Assembly (NCBI RefSeq): GCF_029227915.1
Contig: NC_079885.1
Location: 22,321,001 to 22,385,000 of the forward strand
Length of the DNA stretch: 64,000 nt
Direction: 5' to 3'
Origin: Hydractinia symbiolongicarpus
Lineage: Eukaryota > Cnidaria > Hydrozoa > Anthoathecata > Hydractiniidae
Shown: positions 35,870 through 60,016 of the stretch, piece by piece
How the letters are laid out: every line of letters starts with the position of its first letter
How positions within the stretch are numbered: the stretch's first letter is position 1
Position numbers and translations under genes: made by a program
Notes under the pieces: model-generated
The model's database searches: none
The model's input: only the letters and a program-made list of their open reading frames with translations
Told to the model about the DNA's origin: nothing

Positions 35870-36334
35870 TCCACGTTGGATAAGGGCAAATCTAAGAGGT
35901 GACCAAAGCAATAACGTTGCTTCAATAATTGTGAGAATAAAAAAGACTAAAAATATTTTTTATTCCAGTTCTAAATCTTCTTTAGTCTGTTTGCCACAGT
36001 CGACTCTGAAGATATTCTCCTCCCAAGGTATTCTCGCAGGTTTCGAACAGCCATCAATACTAAATCTTTTGATATTAATTTTGTAGTCGTTTGGAGCATA
36101 TTTAATATAAAACGCTATACCGCCACTCCATAATGTTAGTAGCAAGAAATCGAAGCATACCTTTATTTTGTGAAATCCAAACAAACCAAAAAATGAATTG
36201 AGTAGCATATACAGGTTGACTATGACTGGTTCCTGTACAAATATAAGGGCAAGTAAAATAAATATGTATTTGTTACGCAAAATAAATTGAAATATGAACA
36301 AGGGAAAAAAAACTTCATGAAAAAAACCCGACAA
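35870..36334 (-). pseudogene. Four-transmembrane family copy 5, nonsense mutation
   Basis: A diverged member. TM2/TM3-like segments (EPVIVNLYMLLNSFFGLFG, FLLLTLWSGGIAFYI) and the signature TKEDLELE are present. In the intact copies KEDLEFE is followed by Tyr; here TAA (35960-35962) stands at that codon. Homologous sequence continues in frame beyond it (KIFLVFFILTIIEATLLLW, the TM4 equivalent) to about 35870, so one stop separates an otherwise recognisable protein. The N-terminus ends at a MITE that begins at 36337. Read-through or a separate short product is possible but less likely than a pseudogene. Confidence 0.65.
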
Positions 36335-36336
36335 TA

Positions 36337-36583
36337 TCGTATTTTCTCTAGTAAACGCCCCCTCTCTTTTAAACGGTCCTCTCTCTAATAAACGCCTTCT
36401 CTATAAGTAAAATATTATATAAACGCCCCTCTCCTGATTTTTTTATTTTTTAAACATTGAGGATATATAAAAAATATATCAAAAAAATATATTTTGTAAA
36501 TAAACGCCCCTCTCTTATTAACGCCCTTCCTAAATTCTTAAAGAAATATAAACGCCCAGGGCGTTTGATTGAAGAAAATACGG
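36337..36583. mobile_element. MITE with CGTATTTTCT..AAACGCCC terminal inverted repeats
   Basis: 247 bp. The left end is TCGTATTTTCTCTAGTAAAC and the right end is the complement of CCGTATTTTCTTCAATCAAA. TA is duplicated at 335-336 and 584-585 (36 kb coordinates). The interior repeats TAAACGCCCCTCTC several times. It sits at the 5' end of four-TM copy 5. Confidence 0.8.
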
Positions 36584-38903
36584 TAACTTTTTTTTTGCAC
36601 ACTTTAGTTTATTTTTAAAAATTTTCTTTTACTAAAAATATGAAAATTTTTTATCTTCTTATTCTTTTTTACAACAATAATAAAATATCAATTGAATAAA
36701 ATTGAGCGACCTTTAAGCAAAGATTTAGATATTGACTAATAAATAAGCCTCGAGGTCTGACCAAAACCTACCTTTCGAATAAAAAAATCATTGATGCGAC
36801 ATAATGAAAATTACTTCAGCATTACTTTAGCAGGTAACCACGTTCTTACCGAGCCTTCTCGTTTGTTAAACGTCGTCTCGTTATCCCACCAAACCGGATT
36901 TGCATTTCAGCATCAACCATTACAATCAATTTAAGAACTGCTGGTGTAGATCTTTGACTAATTCTTTTTGGTAAAATTAAATTTTCATATTTTCTTAGGA
37001 ATTTTGCTAGGGATTGACTTTAATCTAATAAAATTGTGTTAAAAGAAGCCCTATGCGTATATACGTTAAGAACTAAAATTTAAAAAACGTATGGATAAGT
37101 CTTTTAAACGAATTTTAACCAAATTTTAAAAGTAAAGATTACGGGAAATGACACAAAAAGAAGGCTAGAAGCATTTAAAGTGTACTTATATTCAATAAGA
37201 TCTAAAAAGGGGTCTTCAGGACTCAACTTTATAGATAGAGCCTCAGCCAAATGTGAAAATAACGAAAATAATAAGTTCAAAAACTACAGTTTTTATTGAT
37301 TTTCTAATTACCTTGTATATAATTTCCATGCACTGATCCTTTTTTAAAAAAATTAGAAAACCAAAATTTTCGGACAAAAAAAAATATGAAGTTTTTCCGC
37401 ACGAAAATTTTTGTTTTTAATGTAACCAGCTTTATACGACACTAGTTACCTTCGTAATTTATGAAAAAAGGAAAAGTCAAGCTGTTGTGACCTACAAGTT
37501 TCTTCCTTAATGTAGTATTGTTATATATACTCACATCTCTACGTTGGAGTGTATACTGATTCAGTGAATAGTCACTAATTGGTGGTCATGTAGGTCTGAT
37601 TTGCAAATGTAAGATAACGAGGATTACTTTATGCCGAAGCAAATACAATCAAAATTGAAAATTTTGAAGAGAGTATGATATCTGCAAATAATTCTACGTT
37701 TTGCAAAAAACTTAATACAATATCTGATCTGATAATTTTTACGATCTTAGCATAATTTATCGGTATTTCTAAGGTTTTGAGATATATTTCGATACGAAGA
37801 TTATTTCCACGATCTTAAGATAATTCTACGATTTGCCGATAATTTTTAAATTTCAACTTTAATAACGTTATACTAGGGCACAACTTTGACTGCATATTTG
37901 ACAGTCACTTTATAATCTTCTAGTCAACAAAATGTCACTTCACCATCGCTAATTACGAGGTTATATCAGGTTGTCTAGCGAATTTATTGGACCAAACTTA
38001 GGGTCACTTACCGAGTAATATCTAGTCCATTCTAATGATAATGTTTTTTCAGAGTTGTTTAGAAATTTAATCTAAATTTCAGGGTTCTTATAAGTCCACT
38101 TGTTCAAATTTAAGGTTGTTCAGGGTTTCCATGGTCTGCTAGAGACTCTATATATGTTGTCCGGATGTTTTCCCTACAGTGAAAACTGAAACACACATTT
38201 TTTAAAAGAAAATTAAAATTGAAGAAAGCCATTATATGTTCTTAACTTTTTAAAGTTAAACTCTCAAACTGTTCCTAAATTGTTCTAAATTTTTCTCTCA
38301 TTTTACCATTTTTGAAGTTCGAAGGAGCATTTCAGTACTTCTTGGTATTGACAAAGCCTTAATGTTCTACACATGTTTAAAGTTATGAACCTCTCCAGCC
38401 ATATATTCTCATATAGTTTGTTCTTATAAAAAATCGTGTAACGTCTGCTTGTTGAAATCAAAAATAAGAAAAAATTAAAATTTTGATTTTATTTAATTCT
38501 TTGCTATTGTTACTGATCTTCATAATTATTATAATTATAATAGCTCTAAAATTTATCATACATATATGCACACATAATTAGATAAAAAAAAATTTTTTTT
38601 AACATAAAACATAATTTATGTTGTCACTTCAAGTATTGCAATTTTTAGAATGATGAAGAAAACAGGCATGTCCAAAGGATCTGGGTCCCAAATAAGGTAT
38701 GTAGTCAGCACAATCTGGTTACTTTAAAAGCGTTACCCTTTGGCCTACAATTTTATGAATGTGCCCTTGTCCAGTAAATTTACCAGTTGTTACTATGGAA
38801 ACAGCAGTATCCACTACAACAAAGATAACGAAAACGGCCACAACAGTATAAAATCCGTCATAAAAATGACGGCAGTATTAGAATTGCAAAATCCTATAAA
38901 GCG
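36584..38903. other. Long A+T-rich intergenic stretch
   Basis: No exon, RNA gene or transposon recognised on either strand. Low-complexity A/T runs throughout. It separates the duplicated region from the conserved gene block. Confidence 0.5.
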
Positions 38904-39665
38904 TTACAACTTCGACTTAGAGTGTCGTAACAAATCCAAATATAATTGATACATCTCTGTTGATAAATTCTTTACATTTTCCATAGCGTCTTCGAAATAC
39001 GCCCCTCCGTACATAATATTCGCAGCAACGCATAGCAAACAAAACGTAAAACCAAAAGTTTCGTATTTTTGATTAGTGGCAACACCAGGTCGTGAAACAC
39101 ACGGCTGCCTCCATCCCAATTTCATTTTCTTGATTTCAGGTTTTCCACAAAACACTTTCAGAGGGACGGTAAACACATCCATAACTTCATGATTGTTCAA
39201 CTTCGCGTAAAAACTGTTCTTAACTAACGCGAATATCGGGTGGACTACGTGAATCTTCTTTCTTCTTGTCGACAACATGCTCACGAACTCAAATAAAACA
39301 TTGATATTACCCGCATGCAATCCGATTTCTTCCCATGCTTCTCGGGTTGCCGTTTCGAAAACACTTTCGTCTTGTCTGTCAAATTTCCCGCCAGGCAAGC
39401 AAACCTCGCCATGTAGTAACGAAATCTTTGAATGTCTAACCGTCAACAAGACTTCCAATTCATTATCGCGGTTAAACACTAAAGGCACCAGCACAGCTGA
39501 TTTTTGTACTTTTTTAACCGGGTATTTTTCATAAGCAGCTTTGCGAGCAAACTCTGTAAATCTCGCTCTGTTTTTATCCGCGGCGAATCGTAACTTTTCT
39601 AGCCTCTCCAATTCCGATTGCTGCTGCTCGAAAACCTGGATTAAGACAGTCTTCATCACGTGCAC
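38904..39665 (-). CDS. NUDT7: Peroxisomal coenzyme A diphosphatase (NUDT7-like Nudix hydrolase)
   Basis: 253 residues in one exon. This family cleaves CoA and acyl-CoA into 3',5'-ADP and (acyl-)phosphopantetheine, so it controls the peroxisomal CoA pool. Visible evidence: the CoA-pyrophosphatase signature at about 73-96 (LLTVRHSKISLLHGEVCLPG and on to GGKFD), overlapping a Nudix box whose metal-binding core is REAWEEIGL (108-116). The C-terminus is SKL, a textbook PTS1 signal, which favours NUDT7 over the mitochondrial relative NUDT8. Residues 10-35 look helical and charged. The next Met at position 4 is an alternative start. Length fits the family. Small 31-bp-like repeats (GCAGGTCT..TACAGG) lie just upstream at 39685-39750. 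Confidence 0.9.
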   Translation of the reverse strand: MHVMKTVLIQVFEQQQSELERLEKLRFAADKNRARFTEFARKAAYEKYPVKKVQKSAVLVPLVFNRDNELEVLLTVRHSKISLLHGEVCLPGGKFDRQDESVFETATREAWEEIGLHAGNINVLFEFVSMLSTRRKKIHVVHPIFALVKNSFYAKLNNHEVMDVFTVPLKVFCGKPEIKKMKLGWRQPCVSRPGVATNQKYETFGFTFCLLCVAANIMYGGAYFEDAMENVKNLSTEMYQLYLDLLRHSKSKL

Positions 39666-41071
39666 GCTACGTTACACAATACACGCAGGTCTCCTATTAC
39701 AGGTGAGCAGGTCTTTTATACAAGTGAGTCAGCAGGTCTTTAATACAGGATACACAATATTTACTATTAGTCTGTAGTTTCAGAAGTAAAAAGTACATAA
39801 AACAGAACACATAGGCAAAACCTTACACATTAGAAATGCTTTCTACTACAAGGAACAAACATCTGCAACAAGCTAGGATGAACAAATGCAGAAGAAAAAT
39901 TTCATAACATACTGCGTAGCTACATTATTTAAAATTATATACAGGTACATCAAATGCGTATGGATGTTTTTTACCATCCATTGCAAAAGTTTTAGGAAAA
40001 GAAGAGCAAATTCAAGCTAAAGGAATTAAACATTTGAAACTCCAATACCTCTACACAAAACCCCAAACAAATTAGTCACGCCTAGAACCCTTATTTTTTT
40101 ATTCGAAACATTTTTTATCTAGCGAAAAATTTTACGTTAAAAAACTATTTTACCTGATTTAAAGTTTTTTTTACGTAATTCAAAATTCTTGAGAATTTTA
40201 ATATCACAACAAACGCGATAAAAACTTAGCACATCAACTTAACTAAGTAATCTTCGTTTAAAGTAGATAGACAACGCTAAAAAAAACTAAATTGTTTACA
40301 CAGATATCAGATGTAATTATTAATATTATTGAAATAAAATGCTTATGCAGAAGGTCAGAGTGCGCTTAAACATACCTCATTTTTCGAATTTTTGCGTTCA
40401 CCTACGAACCTTTTTATTTTACGACAATGTTTGCGATTCAGATACCGCTCTGATATTTTAACGACACTTCATTTTGTGATTTTAGACATAATTCACAAAC
40501 ATTTTAGTCCCACCTTTTTAGTACATCGCAAACATTTTAGTCGCATTCTTTCATGTAAGCATTAATTTACGACTCTACAGAAGTCGAAATGACGTCGATA
40601 ATAGCCAATATCAACTGAGAGCTGGCGTAAGAAAGTCAACATAACCGTAAAATTGATCGCCATAGCACAAACATAAATAAAAAACTTCAAATCGATGAAA
40701 AAATAATTATGATAGCTTATATATAGAAAACTTGCAGAAACACAAAAAACATAGCTAAGTTGGCGCTACAGTTATTAAGCCACCCATATGACCGTCAACA
40801 AACACAAATTTTCTTCACATATTAACTTTTCGCAGAAAGTTACTTTAAAGCTTTGCTTTTGCGAGATACAATCGACAAAACTAAAGCATTTTTGAAAGAA
40901 ACAGTTAAATCTTTATTATAAAAAAAAGGCTTAGGCGATTCTCATATTTCACACAATTAGCGAAAATCCAATCCCATGGGAATTTAGCACTTAACATAGG
41001 TATCAGACTCTGTAACTTGGTAGCATTGAATCGTCTATGTTAAGCTTAAGACTCTTAAAGCGAAAATCATG
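39666..41071. other. Intergenic between NUDT7-like and NIT1 genes
   Basis: A+T-rich. It holds the NIT1 poly(A) signal at 40912-40917 and presumably the NUDT7-like promoter near 39670-39800. No further gene seen. Confidence 0.5.
40912..40917 (-). terminator. Poly(A) signal AATAAA of NIT1
   Basis: AATAAA on the minus strand about 155 nt downstream of the NIT1 stop codon. Confidence 0.55.
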
Positions 41072-41959
41072 TCACATGTACATAAAACGTTTGTTATACA
41101 AGTCGTAACGTCGATGTTGTGACACTGGCATCCTTGTCCTCACTTTCTCAAGTAAATCTAAATCAATTTCCGTCATTGCAAATGTGTTTCCTTCACTGCA
41201 TTCACACACGACTGTTCCCCATGGATCAACAATCAACGCATGACCATAGCTCTCTCTTTTCGAATTATGTTTCCCTGTTTGCGCAGCCGCGATGACGTAG
41301 CACTGATTTTCAACTGCGCGTGCGCGTAGCAACAAATGCCAATGCGCCATTCCTGTCGGTACCGTAAAAGCGGATGGGTATGTTAGTATATCTGCTCCTT
41401 GATGTCTTTGGACAAGGGAAAGTTCTGGAAATCGTAAATCATAACATATTTGCAATCCGATTTTACCAATGGGCGTGTCTACAGGGGGGAGAATTGTGCA
41501 CCCTTTCTTCGTGTATGAACTTTCCAGTAAAGAATTCTCGCCTGTGTTAACATCAAATAAATGCGTTTTCCGGTACACACACACTACTTCACCTTTGGCG
41601 TTCAAAACTACATGAGAAATATAAATTTTCTCTTCAGTATCGCACTTCTCGTGGAAACCACCCAAGGACAGCCACACTTGGTGTTTCGACGCAATGTTTT
41701 TAAACCTTTCGATAGTTGGTCCATCTAATTTTTCAGCCATTTTAACAGACTCGTCTTTGTTACTCCCAACATAATCAAAACATTCTGGTAAAAACACCAT
41801 ACGCGCACCGCCTTTGGCTGCTTGACTTATCAAGTCATAGCAAATAGTTGCGTTCTTGTCTCTATCGTTCGTTGCGTTCATTTGACATACAGCAGCCCAA
41901 ACTTTTCGATGAGACATAGCTCGAACTTGCGAGACAGCTACACGTATTATACTTTTCAT
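41072..41959 (-). CDS. NIT1: NIT1, deaminated glutathione amidase (nitrilase superfamily)
   Basis: 295 residues, one exon. The enzyme hydrolyses deaminated glutathione, a transaminase side product, to alpha-ketoglutarate and Cys-Gly, a metabolite-repair reaction in cytosol and mitochondria. The nitrilase catalytic triad is visible: Glu59 in VFLPECFDY, Lys131 in VYRKTHLFD and Cys172 in LQICYDLRFPE. GHALIVDPWG and the C-terminal RRYDLY are further family marks. The first 14 residues before MSHRKVW are basic/hydrophobic and could act as a mitochondrial presequence, with Met15 giving a cytosolic form, as described for mammalian NIT1. In flies and worms the homologue is fused to Fhit; here the ORF ends without an Fhit domain and none is seen nearby. 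Confidence 0.93.
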   Translation of the reverse strand: MKSIIRVAVSQVRAMSHRKVWAAVCQMNATNDRDKNATICYDLISQAAKGGARMVFLPECFDYVGSNKDESVKMAEKLDGPTIERFKNIASKHQVWLSLGGFHEKCDTEEKIYISHVVLNAKGEVVCVYRKTHLFDVNTGENSLLESSYTKKGCTILPPVDTPIGKIGLQICYDLRFPELSLVQRHQGADILTYPSAFTVPTGMAHWHLLLRARAVENQCYVIAAAQTGKHNSKRESYGHALIVDPWGTVVCECSEGNTFAMTEIDLDLLEKVRTRMPVSQHRRYDLYNKRFMYM

Positions 41960-43119
41960 ATGATCGTGTAAAGTCTATAATTAACAGCTGCAATTTAGTT
42001 ACATCTAAAGGCCGCTTCACACGAAAGCGTTTTAGGTTACAGCTCTATTGTTTCAAAGTAAGCGGACATTACGCTTAATCTATGATTCGTCTCAACTACC
42101 AAAGATGCAGATACATAGGCGTTGCAGACGAAAAGATGTAATAAACATGCCCGGATGCTAAACGTTGAGAGCTGCCCTCTACTGGAAGCGACCTTTAAAG
42201 GTATATACTCACAAACTGAAACTGTACGTTAGAAAGTATTTTAAACAGATTGTTCGGTGACATGCTTTACAGAAGTGTTAGATACCAAATTTTTTTTTTT
42301 ACATTGTATATGGTAGGGAATAAGAGGTTTGACCTTTACTTTGACGTTTAACGCACGGTATTCGATTTGCGAGCCATTACGAAGACAAACATCGTGTTAA
42401 AAAAAAACACTATAAAAATGGTATCTAGAATCTACAGTTAGGGATTAATTTTGCTGCTTATCAGAAAAAATATTTTCATTTCCAACAAGTTTTTAGACCA
42501 TAAGAATACTGTATAAAAAAACGCAAAATTAAACGAAAACGCAAATTAAAACAAAAACAAAAACGCAAAATAAGATACTTAAAAATACGTTATGTTGAAA
42601 ATACACTAGATTTAAAAAAATTATTCGGAAGAGTTACTAAATTCACCAACGGTTGTGCTCGAAAATTTTGCGAGAAAAAAAAACTCGTCCTACAAAAATT
42701 GACCAGACCTTACAGTAACGAAAATTTGTCCGATGAAGTAACATCACACAAAACTCCAACGATAATTACAACAACAACATGGAGTGAGTAAATTTTTTAT
42801 ATACATATAAAATTTTTCACATATGAGTGGTCTACATAACAACAAAAACACAAATGCCAGCCGTTTACATAAAATCACTTCAACTACACTCATTCGCACA
42901 TGCGCACTTTTTTAAAATTATAGTTTTTCTATAAAAAAATGTGCTTGATCAACATTATACAACACTTGCTATACGCATGCGCGGATAGTATTCACCGTTT
43001 TGAAGTTCAAACTTAGGCACACGATATTACATGTCCATAAACACTCAACTCTGTTATACTTGTGTAAAATACGCTTCACTGAATTCACAACACACACACA
43101 CATTAGTAAAAGTGCTCTC
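41960..43119. other. Intergenic between NIT1 and AFG3L2
   Basis: Contains the NIT1 upstream region and an A-rich tract with repeated AAAACGCAAA words (about 42518-42575). No gene seen. Confidence 0.5.
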
Positions 43120-58959
<15,840 letters not shown>

Positions 58960-59501
58960 GTTGTGTCTGCAATACCCAACTAATTTAGCCAGATTAAGTC
59001 CATTAATACTACACCGTATAAAAGGAGCATTAATTATTCCTCGTCCTGTTTCTTCGATGTATTCTGCGTGTTCCTGCTGTCTAGTGGCAATCCATATACT
59101 TTACTTCGCTTTACTTTCCTTTCGCTTTTATTTTGCTGATTCATCAAAATCCGTAACTGCGCATAGGAATCTGTAAAAAGTCGGTAAAAAGTTACAAAAC
59201 TCTGGCATAGTGGACGAATGTTTCTGACCAAAGTTTTTAACCGCCCTTATTTCTACCGACAAACTATTTTTTACTGTCTTTATTTTTTTCCGACTTAGTT
59301 TTTCGTCAATTTTTCTTTTTTACACCAAAATGACATGACAAGAAGAAAAGCAAAAGGATATATTAGCCAAATCCCAGTTTTGGTTGAAAATCTGTTACAG
59401 ATTTTATTGCATTACTTCAATTTTATAAACTATACAAGCGCAGTTCGAAAAATTATACCATGTGACTACATTGTGTACTGACTTTTTATACAGATAATGT
59501 T
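58960..59501. promoter_or_regulatory. Upstream region of AFG3L2
   Basis: The 5' flank of AFG3L2 (minus) up to the tRNA gene. It must hold the AFG3L2 promoter and 5' UTR, but no TATA box or other clear element can be named. Frames at 58904-59231 are shadows. Confidence 0.35.
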
Positions 59502-59506
59502 CAAAA
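59502..59506 (-). terminator. Pol III terminator (T5) of tRNA-Glu
   Basis: TTTTT on the minus strand 10 nt after the tRNA 3' end. Confidence 0.8.
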
Positions 59507-59516
59507 AGAGTCTTTC

Positions 59517-59588
59517 CTCCCGCACCGGGAATCGAACCCGGGCCGCCTGGGTGAAAACCAGAAATCCTAACCACTAGACCATGCGGGA
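59517..59588 (-). tRNA. trnE-UUC: tRNA-Glu (anticodon UUC)
   Basis: A 72-nt cloverleaf without intron. The acceptor stem TCCCGCA/TGCGGGA pairs fully, with discriminator G. The D-arm region GGTCTAGTGGTTAGGA holds the A box. The anticodon arm TCTGG-TTTTCAC-CCAGG gives anticodon TTC. The T-arm CCCGG-GTTCGAT-CCCGG holds the B box GGTTCGATTCC. It closely resembles other metazoan nuclear tRNA-Glu genes. It lies between the divergent AFG3L2 and MsrA genes. The first anticodon-stem pair is T:G. Confidence 0.97.
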
Positions 59589-60016
59589 CTGTGAGGAGAA
59601 ACTATTTTTCAGTTATTATTTATGACAAATACAAAAGTTATATAACTTAATTTGCGGCACAAACGTTAGCAAAAAATTTTTCTCTGAAATATTTTACATA
59701 AGATGCCCTCCAGTGTTGTGCTTGTCGACTTGTGTCCTTCTTTATTATAATTTTTCGAATTGATGTAAATATATAAAATAACTCTAAGAAATTACTACTT
59801 TTATTTAAGAAATATTAAGTTGGATTCACACAAGTTATTTTAAAAAATGTAGATTCATATTGTATAAACAAAAATGAATAACGGTGGAGAGCGTACTTTC
59901 TAGAAGTGGCCTGTCACGATGAGTTTGCGTTAAAAAGTTAGATTTGTCATTCATCATCATTTAATCATGTAAATAAACTGCAAATAAATAAAACTGTAGC
60001 CAACAGAAAACAGCAC

